Assembly (NCBI GenBank): GCA_963725275.1
Contig: CAVRXS010000007.1
Span: 620,001-684,000 of the forward strand
From: Bog-756 sp963725275
GTDB lineage: Bacteria; Actinomycetota; Acidimicrobiia; Acidimicrobiales; RAAP-2
Reading direction: 5' to 3'
DNA: 64,000 nucleotides
Shown piece after piece: positions 28,199-37,053 of this stretch (within the stretch, counting starts at the first letter, position 1; every line of letters starts with the position of its first letter). A model generated the notes under the pieces. The model was not told where the DNA came from and ran no database searches. It was given only the letters and a program-made list of their open reading frames with translations. A program made the translations under genes and the position numbers.

Positions 28199-29452
28199 TC
28201 AGTCGAGAGAGAGGGCGGCGGCTCGCACTCTGGTGTCGTCGAGGTTCCCGTCCGAGGACTCCAGGAACGACGATCCAGCCATCGGGTCGACCCAGAGCCA
28301 GCGGCTCAGTGCGGCGACCCGTCCCGCCGACGGTGGCCACCCGTCTGCCCGGGCGTCCGACCCCAACATGGTCTGGAGCGCCGAGCAGATGCCGGGTGGG
28401 TAGCGCACGATCGCGGCCGCACGCTGGTCGGCGGAGAATTCGCGGCCGGGTCCGATCAACCGGTGCACGGTCCGGACGCCCGCCGGGGTGCCCCGTACGA
28501 CAGCCCACGGCACGGTGACCACCACCGCCACCCCGGCCAGGACCGTGTCGTTGCGCTTGATGTGCACGAGCTCGTGGGCCAGCACTCCCTCGAGCTCGAC
28601 CAGGCCGAGGTTCCGGTCGAGCGCGCTCGTGACCACCAGGGACGCCGAAGCCGGGTCACGGCCGATGGCCATCGCATTGGGCACATCGCTCTCGATGACG
28701 AGCACGGTCGGCCGGTCGAGTCCCATCGTGGCGCAGAGGCCGTCCACCAGGTTGTGCAGGCGGGGATGCTCCCATTCCTCGCTGGGCCGGGCCCCGAGTG
28801 ACCGTGCGACGATCCCCGGCGCCTTCCGCCACACCAGCGCGGTGACCACGACCACCGACACGACGAGCAGCCCGAGGCCCACCAGCGGCTGACCGGCGAC
28901 GAGGAGGGCGACGCCCAGCACGATCCCGATGACGGCGCCGGGGAGCAGGGACAAGGTGAGGGCCCGCCTGCGGTTCGCGGTGATCGCAGCAGCCTCCGCG
29001 ACGTCGGCGGACCGGTCCGCTCTGGGCGCGGGAACCGCTGTGACCGCACTCGTGGTCTGGCTCGGCTCGGCACCGCGCCGCGGCGGCGCGTCTCCGGGAC
29101 CAGCGGGGCGCCGGCCTCCGGAGGCGGCTCGGGAGGAACCGCCGCCGGCTCCCCCACGATTGCCGGACCCAGCACCACCGCGACCGGATGGGCGGGCTCC
29201 GCCGCGGCCGCCACCACCCGAGGAGCCGCCACGCGAGGACGAGCTACCGGAGGAGGACTTCCCCGAGGGCGACGTGCCGGAGGAAGAAGAGGAAGAAGAG
29301 GAGGAACGGGGCCCACGGCGACGGCGGCGGTTGCCGGACCCACCGCCGGAAGCGCTGCCCGAGCCGCCCGATGACCCCGGGCGTGGAGACCCGCCGCCGG
29401 GTGGGCTCCCGGGTGGGCCGGACGGGCCTGGACGATCCGGGGCGTCGCTCAT
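28199..29452 (-). CDS. M48 family membrane metalloprotease with a long low-complexity N-terminus
   Basis: 417 residues. The zinc motif H293-ELV-H297, followed by REFSADQRAAA (third ligand Glu), identifies an HtpX/M48 peptidase. Two hydrophobic helices precede it (about 165-210: LSLLPGAVIGIVLGVALLVA and LVGLGLLVVSVVVVTALVW). Residues 1 to about 140 are a Gly/Ser/Arg/Pro-rich disordered region with a run of nine Ser. A later start is possible but no better ribosome-binding site is evident. HtpX proteins degrade misfolded membrane proteins. It lies between marR and pimA and is not part of the mycobacterial order. Confidence 0.88.
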   Translation of the reverse strand: MSDAPDRPGPSGPPGSPPGGGSPRPGSSGGSGSASGGGSGNRRRRRGPRSSSSSSSSSGTSPSGKSSSGSSSSRGGSSGGGGRGGARPSGRGGAGSGNRGGAGGGSSRAASGGRRPAGPGDAPPRRGAEPSQTTSAVTAVPAPRADRSADVAEAAAITANRRRALTLSLLPGAVIGIVLGVALLVAGQPLVGLGLLVVSVVVVTALVWRKAPGIVARSLGARPSEEWEHPRLHNLVDGLCATMGLDRPTVLVIESDVPNAMAIGRDPASASLVVTSALDRNLGLVELEGVLAHELVHIKRNDTVLAGVAVVVTVPWAVVRGTPAGVRTVHRLIGPGREFSADQRAAAIVRYPPGICSALQTMLGSDARADGWPPSAGRVAALSRWLWVDPMAGSSFLESSDGNLDDTRVRAAALSLD

Positions 29453-29474
29453 CGTCCGAGCAGTGTACGGCCGC

Positions 29475-30665
29475 TCAGCAGTCGGCCCCGACCATCACGG
29501 CGCGGTAGATCTCCTCGTACCGCCCGGCCAGGACCTCCATCGACCACTGCTCGGCGCGCTCGGACCCGCGACCGAGCCAGGCGTCACGGTCGATCGGGGT
29601 TCCGACCTCCGCACCTGCGTGGGCTGGCGGAGCGAGCCGGTCCTCGAGCACACCGGCGAGTGCCGCGGCCAGGGCCCCGGGATCCCCCGCCGGCACGAGG
29701 ACGGCACATCCGCCGGTCGCTGCCTGGTAGCCCTCGATGTCGCTGGCCACGACCACCGTGCGGGCGGCCATGGCCTCGAGCAGCACCATCCCGAAGGACT
29801 CGCCCCCGAACGACGGTGCGGCCAGCACGTCAGCAGCGGCCAGCCGCCGGAGCTTCTCGTCCTCGCTCAGGACCCCGAGCCACTGCAGGGTGCTCGACTC
29901 CGGATGACGCCGCCGGAGGGCCGCGGTCTCCGGACCGTCACCGGCGATCCAGAGGACCGGAGCCGACGTGTCCGCGCCCGGTCGATCCCGCTCGCGGGCG
30001 AGGCAGGCCGCGGCCTCGAGCAGGACGCGCAGCCCCTTGCGTTCCTCGTGCCGGCCGAGGAAGAGCACGGTCGGCCCGGTGGTGGGCCAGGGTTGGACCC
30101 GGCGGTAGCGGTCGACCTCGACCCCGTTGAAGAGCACCTCGTAGCGACCCGGCAGGGCTCGCGCCGCGGTGGTGGCGGCGGCCTCGGAGACCGCGCAGCG
30201 CGCCGCCAGCCGACGCGCGCCCATTCTCGCCAACGGACGCAGCAGTGTGTAGAGGACACTGTCCCCACTGCGGTGGAAGGTCGCAACGACGGGCGGCATC
30301 CGGCTGGCGGCGAGGACTCCGTACGGCAGGCCGGGGGCGAACGGTTCGTGGACGTGGACCACGTCGGCATCGAGGGACCGGAGGGCCCGGAGGGCCCGCC
30401 GCACAGCACGCGGCGAGACGGTGACCGGGGCAACCGACCCGTTCGCCCGGACGGAGACCGCGTGACCGGTCGGTACCAGGTCGATCCCGGAGGGCGCGTC
30501 CGCCGCGTCGTCGAGCGGGGCGAAGACGGTGACCTGATGCCCTCGCACGCCGAGGCTGCCGGCCAGACCCAGGACCTGGCCCTGGACGCCGCCGGGTCGC
30601 GAGAAGCTGTAGGGGCAGATCAGGGCGACCCGCAACGCCCGACCGGGCGCACTGCCACCGGCCAC
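29475..30665 (-). CDS. pimA: GT4 glycosyltransferase, PimA-like phosphatidylinositol mannosyltransferase
   Basis: 396 residues. The N-terminus VALICPYSFSRPGGVQGQV matches the PimA signature. GT-B fold: DVVHVHEPFAPGLPYGVL, FNGVEVDRYRR, LFLGRHEERKGLRVLLEA, LWIAGDGPE, and the GT4 E-x7-E motif in GGESFGMVLLEAMAA. PimA transfers mannose from GDP-mannose to the 2-position of phosphatidyl-myo-inositol on the inner membrane face. Context (pgsA, patA) strongly supports this assignment over other GT4 roles. GTG 30665 is eight bases after the cyclase stop; TTG 30635 is an alternative start. Confidence 0.85.
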   Translation of the reverse strand: MAGGSAPGRALRVALICPYSFSRPGGVQGQVLGLAGSLGVRGHQVTVFAPLDDAADAPSGIDLVPTGHAVSVRANGSVAPVTVSPRAVRRALRALRSLDADVVHVHEPFAPGLPYGVLAASRMPPVVATFHRSGDSVLYTLLRPLARMGARRLAARCAVSEAAATTAARALPGRYEVLFNGVEVDRYRRVQPWPTTGPTVLFLGRHEERKGLRVLLEAAACLARERDRPGADTSAPVLWIAGDGPETAALRRRHPESSTLQWLGVLSEDEKLRRLAAADVLAAPSFGGESFGMVLLEAMAARTVVVASDIEGYQAATGGCAVLVPAGDPGALAAALAGVLEDRLAPPAHAGAEVGTPIDRDAWLGRGSERAEQWSMEVLAGRYEEIYRAVMVGADC

Positions 30666-30672
30666 CGACCGG

Positions 30673-32556
30673 TCAGTCCGTCATCGAGCGGCGGTGCCGG
30701 CGCCGGCTCCACTTGACGCCGTACATGGCATCGTCGGCCCGACTCAACAGCTTGGACGGATCGGTGTCCGGATTGTCGGCGAAGACGCCGCCGACCGAGG
30801 CCTCGGCGACGAGGGTCAGCCCTTCGATGCGGTAGGGCCGGGCCAACGCCTCCGAGATCCGCCCTCCGATCCGGAGCATCTCCTCCTCACCGCTCTCGAT
30901 GTCGCAGACGATCACGAACTCGTCGCCACCCAGCCGGGCAACCGTGTCCGAGGGCCGGACGATGGCGGACAGCCGGCGGGCCACTGCGACGAGCATCTCG
31001 TCACCCACTTCGTGGCCGAGCTCGTCGTTGATCTCCTTGAACTCGTCGAGGTCGAGGAGGTAGACCGCAACCCCGGAGTGCTCGGCGCCGGACTGCCCCG
31101 GCTCGCCGGCCTCGACGCTGCGCGCGAGGCCGTCGATGGCATCCTGGAGCCGCTCGGCCAGCAGGGCCCGGTTGGCCAGCCCGGTCAGGGGATCGTGGAG
31201 GGCCAGTTCGGCGAGGCGCTCCTCGTTGCGCTTCTGTTCGGTCACGTCGTGCATGGCCACGACCGCGCCGAGCTTCCAGCCGTCGTCGTCGAGAAGTGCC
31301 TGCCCGTTGACGCTCACCTTCCGCTGCCCGCCGTCGTCGGACTCGAGGAGGATCTCCACGTCGCGGAGACGCTCCCCCGACATTGCGAGGATCAGCGGAT
31401 TGTCAGCCGGCTCGAGTGGCGAGCCGTCCGGTCGTCGCAGCCGACTGCTCGAGGGGAGCCGCCCCACCGGCTCTGCATCCCCCGTCAGGCCGTGGAGGCG
31501 CCGGGCCGCCGGATTGAACACGGTGATCCGTCCCTCGGCGTCGCAGGCCACGATGCCCTCGTCGAGGGTGTCGAGCAGGACCTGGAGGAAACGCTCCTCT
31601 TGGTGCAACGCGTAGGCCGCGGCGCGCTGACCAGTGATGTCGCTGATCGAACCCACCGCTCCACCGATTGTGCCATCGGGCTCGATGATGGCCGCCGCGT
31701 TGACCCGGACCCACCGGGACGGCCCCTCGCGGTCGCGGAAGCCCAGCACGACGCCGACGACCCGGCGGCCCCGTCGCAAGCTCACCAGCACCGGGTGGTC
31801 TTCGTCGTCGACCGTCTCCCCGTCTTCGTCGAACAGATCGAGCCCTTCGGCCCTCTGCAGTTGGAGCACGTCCAGAAGGCGTCGCCCGAGCAAGCGGATC
31901 CGGGGAACAGAGAAGAGCACCTCGAACGCCTCGTTGACCCGGACGATGCGGCCGGCCGCGTCGACCATGATCAAACCGTCGGCGAGGGATTCGACGATGA
32001 CGTCCTGGCGCCGGTCGACGGCGCGTACCCGCTGTTCGAGCCGCTTTCGCTCGGTGATGTTGCGGATGTTGAGCACGATCCCACCGATCGGATCGTCGAG
32101 GTGGTTGGCCGCGACCACCTCGAGGTCGATCGGGCTCCCGTCGGCACGAGTCGTCTCGAGCTCGAGCGAGAGGGAGAGCCGCCGTCGGGCCACCAAGTCG
32201 TCGAAGAGCGAGCGCACCGGGTCCACGCTGAACGAATCGAGGAGCCGGAACGCGTCCTGGCCGATCGCGTTGCTGATGTCGTAGCCGAGCAGTGCTTCGG
32301 CCGACGCGCTCACGAAGAGGAACCGACCAACGGCTGAGACCACGGCCACCACGTCGAACTCGTGCTCCTCGAGTGTGCGGAACCGCGGTTCCCCCGTCGG
32401 CCCCGACCCGTTGCCCACAGAGGCCCCGTTCGTCGCCGCCGGGCCGGCGTCGGGCACCGGGAGCGGTGGGACCGCGACGCGCTGTTCCCCGTCGCCACTC
32501 AACGGAGGTGCCGCGGTTGCCTGCTCGGTGGCCCGGGGGGTCTGCTCCGCGCTCAT
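30673..32556 (-). CDS. diguanylate cyclase with three PAS domains
   Basis: 627 residues. A disordered N-terminus (1-58) precedes PAS1 (about 65-170), PAS2 (185-310) and PAS3 (322-440), then a GGDEF domain (450-615). The active-site motif is the canonical GGDEF (543-547), and the inhibitory I-site RPSD (534-537) lies the correct five residues upstream, so c-di-GMP synthesis with product inhibition is predicted. No EAL domain and no membrane helix are seen, so it is cytosolic. The start 32556 overlaps the patA stop (ATGA), coupling it to patA. PAS ligands are unknown. The gene interrupts the patA-pimA order known from mycobacteria. Confidence 0.95.
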   Translation of the reverse strand: MSAEQTPRATEQATAAPPLSGDGEQRVAVPPLPVPDAGPAATNGASVGNGSGPTGEPRFRTLEEHEFDVVAVVSAVGRFLFVSASAEALLGYDISNAIGQDAFRLLDSFSVDPVRSLFDDLVARRRLSLSLELETTRADGSPIDLEVVAANHLDDPIGGIVLNIRNITERKRLEQRVRAVDRRQDVIVESLADGLIMVDAAGRIVRVNEAFEVLFSVPRIRLLGRRLLDVLQLQRAEGLDLFDEDGETVDDEDHPVLVSLRRGRRVVGVVLGFRDREGPSRWVRVNAAAIIEPDGTIGGAVGSISDITGQRAAAYALHQEERFLQVLLDTLDEGIVACDAEGRITVFNPAARRLHGLTGDAEPVGRLPSSSRLRRPDGSPLEPADNPLILAMSGERLRDVEILLESDDGGQRKVSVNGQALLDDDGWKLGAVVAMHDVTEQKRNEERLAELALHDPLTGLANRALLAERLQDAIDGLARSVEAGEPGQSGAEHSGVAVYLLDLDEFKEINDELGHEVGDEMLVAVARRLSAIVRPSDTVARLGGDEFVIVCDIESGEEEMLRIGGRISEALARPYRIEGLTLVAEASVGGVFADNPDTDPSKLLSRADDAMYGVKWSRRRHRRSMTD

Positions 32557-33473
32557 GCCGGTATCCCGTCCGCGGCACGTTCGGTCACCGGTCGGTCGAC
32601 CAGCCACAGCGGTTGGAAGACGTGCCACTGTTCGGGGGCACGTCGGATGAGGCCCTCGAGTCGGGTGGCGACCTCCTGGGTCAGCCGGGCGACGTCGGCG
32701 CGCAGGGTGCCGGTCCGGGTCGTGTCGAGGGGCGGCTCGACCAGCGCCCGGTGGTCGCGTCCCGGTCCGCTGTAGACGGCCCCGGTGACCAGGACCGCGC
32801 CACTGCGGAGGGCCAGCGTGGCCGGACCCGCCGGCATGGTGGTCGTCTCGCCGAAGAACTCGACCTCGATGCCGGTTCCCTCGATGTCGCGGTCACAGAG
32901 GAGGCCGACCAGGCCCCCGTTGCGCAGAGTGGTCATGAGGGTCCCACCCGACCGGTGGTCCAGTGGGACGACGGTCAGACCCATCTTGGCCCGCTGCTCG
33001 ACGAAGTAGTCGAAGAGCTCAGGGGGTTCGAGGCGCTCGGCGACCGCCGTCATCGGCAGTCCCTGCGTGGCGAGAAAGGCACCCCCGTACTCCCAGCTCC
33101 CTATGTGCGGTAGCGCCATCACGACACCCTTGCCTCGGGCCATCCCTTCGTGCAGGTGGTGGAGGCCGTCGACGTACGTCCGCTGGACGATCTCGTCCGG
33201 CGGCGTGCTCCCGATCCTGGCCCCTTCTACCCAGTATCGAGCGTAGGCCCGAAACGCGCGCCGTGCCCACTGATCGAGCAACTCGCTGTCGCCGGGCCCT
33301 CCGCCCACGACCCGGCGGAGGTTGACAGCGATCATCTCCCGGTGTTGGTGACGCACCCGGTAGAGGGCGTCCCCGACCACCGAGGCCACACCCAGCGCGA
33401 CCGGCTCGGGCAGCGCCGCGATGCAGCGGCCGAGGGTCGTGTACGTCCGAAGCAGCAGACGCCCGTTGCTCAC
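32553..33473 (-). CDS. patA: PatA-like acyltransferase (phosphatidylinositol mannoside acyltransferase, LpxL/HtrB family)
   Basis: 306 residues. The H-x4-E catalytic motif is H123-IGSW-E128, within VVMALPHIGSWEYGG, at nearly the same position as the catalytic His of mycobacterial PatA. GLVGLLCDRDIEGTGIEVEFF and PAGPATLALRSGAVLVTG match the LpxL/HtrB family. It transfers an acyl chain to the mannose of PIM1/PIM2 at the cytoplasmic membrane. Position between pgsA and pimA supports this. Intact frame. Confidence 0.88.
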   Translation of the reverse strand: MSNGRLLLRTYTTLGRCIAALPEPVALGVASVVGDALYRVRHQHREMIAVNLRRVVGGGPGDSELLDQWARRAFRAYARYWVEGARIGSTPPDEIVQRTYVDGLHHLHEGMARGKGVVMALPHIGSWEYGGAFLATQGLPMTAVAERLEPPELFDYFVEQRAKMGLTVVPLDHRSGGTLMTTLRNGGLVGLLCDRDIEGTGIEVEFFGETTTMPAGPATLALRSGAVLVTGAVYSGPGRDHRALVEPPLDTTRTGTLRADVARLTQEVATRLEGLIRRAPEQWHVFQPLWLVDRPVTERAADGIPA

Positions 33474-33510
33474 CGGACCTCAGCCCCGAACGACGCGGTG
33501 GTGAGAACGT

Positions 33511-34392
33511 TCAGCCGTGACGGCGGCCGGCGCGCTGGCGGAATCCCTGGCGGGCATGCCTGGCCCTCCACGTCCGACCGGACCGGCTGGCCAGCTCCCC
33601 CTGTCGACGGGCACGCCAGCGTGAGGGGAACGACGAACCGGTGCGTCCGCCGATCCTGGCACTGGCCCGGGGACGCCGCGTACGCCGGACGGTCGCCTGA
33701 GCCGCCGGTGGCTCGGCCAGGTGCCAGACCCTGACGAACCGCCCGGCCGCTGTGGCCAGGGTGAGGGCGAGCATGACCCAGAGCACCGGGACGAGGAACG
33801 AGGCAGAGATGAACCCGATGCCGAGGAGGATCATGCGCTCGGCCCGTTCCATGAGCCCACCCTTGGCGGAGATGCCCAACGACTCGGCCTTGGCGCGCTG
33901 GTACGAGACGAGCGAGGTCGCTCCGAGGATGGCGAAGGGCAACAGCGCCAGGTGCCCGGGATGGGTCGCCTCGAGGTACCAGGCCACGCCGCCGAGGATG
34001 AGCGCGTCCGACACCCGGTCGGTGACCGAGTCGAAGAAGGCCCCCCGCACCGACGAGGTGCCCGACGCCTTGGCAACCGGGCCGTCGAGCAGGTCGTGCA
34101 GACCGGTCAGGATCAGCAGGACGATCGCCAGGTGCAGATGGCCGGATCCGACCGCCACCGCGGTGGCCGCTGCCGAGATGAGGCCGGTGGCCGTCAACAC
34201 ATCGGCGGTCACCCCCATCCGATGCAGCTTTCGCCCGACGGGTCCGGTCCCCCGGTCCACCGCCACGCGCCATCGCCCGTCGAACATCGGTTCCTCCAGA
34301 AGGTCCAGCTCAGCGTACCACCTGGTCGCTCGCGACCCCGCGCTCCGTCCGGGGCGCGGACGGCGGTCGCGTCGGGCCCGCGCGGTGGTCAC
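33511..34392 (-). CDS. pgsA: CDP-alcohol phosphatidyltransferase, probable phosphatidylinositol phosphate synthase
   Basis: 293 residues. The CDP-OH-P signature D-G-x2-A-R-x8-G-x3-D-x3-D is present as D103 G104 ... A107 K108 ... G117 ... D121 ... D125, with Lys replacing the usual Arg. About six membrane helices follow. The last ~60 residues form a very Arg-rich tail. The GTG start (34392) overlaps the HIT stop by four bases; a later ATG (residue 36) is a possible alternative. In mycobacteria this position is the enzyme that makes phosphatidylinositol phosphate from CDP-diacylglycerol and inositol phosphate. Confidence 0.88.
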   Translation of the reverse strand: MTTARARRDRRPRPGRSAGSRATRWYAELDLLEEPMFDGRWRVAVDRGTGPVGRKLHRMGVTADVLTATGLISAAATAVAVGSGHLHLAIVLLILTGLHDLLDGPVAKASGTSSVRGAFFDSVTDRVSDALILGGVAWYLEATHPGHLALLPFAILGATSLVSYQRAKAESLGISAKGGLMERAERMILLGIGFISASFLVPVLWVMLALTLATAAGRFVRVWHLAEPPAAQATVRRTRRPRASARIGGRTGSSFPSRWRARRQGELASRSGRTWRARHARQGFRQRAGRRHG

Positions 34393-34943
34393 ACAGCGTC
34401 CGGTGGCCAGGCGGCCTGCAGGCGCTCCCAGCTCGAGGCCAGGGTCTCCGGCAGCACCCGGGTGTCGGACACCGCGGTCATGAAGTTGGTGTCACCCACC
34501 CAGCGGGGCACGGCATGCAGGTGCAGATGCTGCGGGATGCCCGCCCCCGCGGCCTTCCCGAGGTTGGCCCCGAGGTTGACTCCCTCCGGGTGGTAGGCCG
34601 CTTCGAGCGCGGCCACCCCGAGGCGGAGTGCCCACCACAGCTCGGTGCCTTCGGCGTCGGTCAACTCGGCCAGTGTCCTGACGTGCCGGAGCGGGACGGC
34701 CATGAGGTGCCCGCTCGCGTAGGGGTAGGCGTTGAGCACGAGCAGCGTGGTGGCGCCCACCCAGAGCACGCCGTTGTCGACCGACGGTGGGCCACTCGCT
34801 GCGATCCGGCAGAAGACACAGTGATCGGGTCCACCCGGATCAGCCGCAGCGGCCACGTTCCGGTCGCCCTCGCCGCCCGTGGCCCCGCCCGCACCCGTCA
34901 CGTACGGGGCTCGCCAGCCCGCCCACAGTCGGTCGAGGGTCAC
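34389..34943 (-). CDS. HIT domain protein (diadenosine polyphosphate phosphorylase/hydrolase-like)
   Basis: 184 residues. HCVFCRIA supplies a zinc CxxC; LLVLNAYPYASGHLMAVPLRH and the catalytic triad QHLHLHAVPRW define the HIT family. The orthologous position in M. tuberculosis (Rv2613c) is an Ap4A phosphorylase. The GTG start overlaps the thrS TGA and the TGA overlaps the pgsA GTG, so thrS-HIT-pgsA are translationally chained. The first 35 residues are variable. Confidence 0.92.
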   Translation of the reverse strand: MTLDRLWAGWRAPYVTGAGGATGGEGDRNVAAAADPGGPDHCVFCRIAASGPPSVDNGVLWVGATTLLVLNAYPYASGHLMAVPLRHVRTLAELTDAEGTELWWALRLGVAALEAAYHPEGVNLGANLGKAAGAGIPQHLHLHAVPRWVGDTNFMTAVSDTRVLPETLASSWERLQAAWPPDAV

Positions 34944-36944
34944 GCGCCGGTGGTCGAGCCCGACGATTCGGGCAGTCGCCGCTCGGCGATCTCGCGTTCG
35001 AGGGCCTCGGTGAAGTCCGTGACCGGGACGCCCCGCACCGGGCGGTCGCTCCCCCGCCGGTTGACCCCGACGGTGCCGGCCGCGACATCGTCGTCGCCGA
35101 CAACGAGGATGTAGGGCGTCTTGAGCAGCTTTGCCCGACGGATCCGGGCGGACAGCGGTTCGTCGGCCGGCTCGAGTCCCACCCGCACCCCGACCGCGGC
35201 GAGACGCGCTGCGACCTTGTCGGCGTACCCCTGATGGTCGTCCCGCACGCCGAGGACCCGCACCTGCTCCGGTGCCAACCAGGTGGGCAGTGCCCCGGCG
35301 TAGTGCTCCAACAGGATGGCGAAGAACCGCTCCACCGAGCCGAACAGCGCGCGGTGGATCATGATCGGCAGGTGGCGGGCATTGTCGGACCCGATGTACT
35401 CGGCGGCGAACCGGCGGGGCGTCTGGAAGTCGAGCTGGATCGTCGACATCTGGTGGGTCCTGCCGATGGCGTCCTTGGCCTGCACGGAGATCTTGGGCCC
35501 GTAGAAGGCGCCGCCGCCCTCGTCGAGCACCAGCTCGAGGCCGATCCCGAGCGCCGAGCTTCGGAGGGCCTCGGTGGCCTCGTCCCACTCCTCGACCGTC
35601 CCGACCGCCTTGCCCTCCGGACGGGTCGAGAGCTCGAGGAAGAAGTCCTCGAGGCCGTAGTCGCGGAGCACCGAGAGCACGAAGGTCAGCGTCGAGTGGA
35701 GCTCGTCGGCCATCTGCTCCCGGGTGCAGAAGATGTGCGCATCGTCCTGGGTCATCCCTCGTACCCGGGTCAGACCGTGCACCACGCCCGACTTCTCGTA
35801 CCGGTAGACGGCGCCGAATTCGAACAGCCGGAGCGGTAGCTCGCGGTACGAGCGCTGGCGGCTCTTGAAGATGAGGACATGGAACGGGCAGTTCATCGGC
35901 TTGAGGTAGTAGCGCTGCCCGCCGTCGAGCTCCATGGGCGGGAACATCCCCTCGGCGAACCACTCGAGGTGCCCGGAGGTCTCGAACAGCTCGGACTTGG
36001 TGATGTGGGGCGTGTTGACGAACTCGTACCCCGCCGCAACGTGGCGCTGGCGCGAGTAGTCCTCCATCAGGCGGCGGATCGTTCCGCCCTTCGGGTGGAA
36101 GACCGGCAGTCCCGACCCGATCTCCTCCGGGAACGAGAACAGGTCGAGCTCCGCCCCGAGCTTGCGATGGTCGCGCCGCTCGGCCTCCGCGAGGAGCCGG
36201 AGGTGTTCGGCCGAGCGCGGCGTCCGACTCCCAGGCGGTGCCGTAGATGCGCTGGAGCTGCTGGCGCTTCTCGTCGCCGCGCCAGTAGGCGCCCGCGACC
36301 CGCTGGAGGGCGAAGTGGCCCAGCCGGCCGGTGCTCGGCACGTGGGGCCCACGGCACAGGTCGGTGAACGCGGGCGGGTTCCGGTAGACCGAGACCGCCG
36401 CCCCGTTCGCGCCCGCGCCCGAGGCGTCGACCTCGTCGCTGCCGGCGGCCACCGCCTCGATGATCTCGCGCTTGAACGGCTGGTCGGCGAAGAGGGCCAG
36501 ACCCTCTCCGATCGAGTGCTCCTCGCGCACGAAGGGCTGGTCCTCGGCCATGATCGCCCGCATCTCGGTGGCCACCCGCCCGAGATCCTCATCGCTGAAG
36601 TGGGCCCCGCCCGGCAGTTCGAAGTCGTAGTAGAAGCCGTCCTCGATCACCGGGCCGATGGCGTAGTGCGCGCCAGGCCAGAGCCGCAGGACCGCCTGGG
36701 CGAGCACATGGGCGGTCGAGTGGCGCAGTACCTCGCGGCCGAGGGGCGAATCGGCAGTCACGACGGTCACCTCGGCTCCGTCGGGCACGACCGACGACAG
36801 GTCCACCGGTACGCCGTCGAAGGTGGCGGCGATCGCGGCCTTGGCGAGACGCGGACCGATCGCGGCGGCGAGGTCGAGCGCGGTGGCGCCCTCCTCGAGC
36901 TCCTTGGTCGAGCCATCGGGGAGTCGGACGCTGACGGCTGCCAT
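34940..36944 (-). CDS. thrS: threonine--tRNA ligase, one frameshift in the sequence
   Basis: Restored length about 668 residues. TGS domain (VSVRLPDGSTKELEEGATAL), editing domain (HSTAHVLAQAVLRLWPGAHYA), catalytic core (GLPVFHPKGGTIRRLMEDY, YYLKPMNCPFHVLIFKS, RLFEFGAVYRYEKSGVVHGL, RGMTQDDAHIFC) and anticodon domain (LGVRDDHQGYADKVA). A +1 insertion near 36220 (extra G before CCGAA) splits the frame; removing it joins DAAL to AEHLRLLAEAE. AGAAAGG lies seven bases before the ATG at 36944. First gene of the chain leading into PIM synthesis. Confidence 0.95.
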
Positions 36945-37053
36945 TGGTGTGCCTTTCTCCGAGCTTCGGCGTCGACGGTGTCCGAGTGGGACGTGCGGCA
37001 CGCCCCCGACGGTGGACCGGGCCGGCCGCTGCACCGATCCGATCGAGACGGTG

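Noticed and set aside
28929..30716. Plus-strand frame rich in Glu, Pro and Arg opposite the M48 and pimA genes
   Set aside because: Low-complexity complement of a Ser/Gly/Arg-rich coding region; no start signal and no recognisable motif.
30673..32556. Degenerate (c-di-GMP receptor) GGDEF protein
   Set aside because: GGDEF and the RPSD I-site are both canonical, so an active enzyme is the simpler reading.
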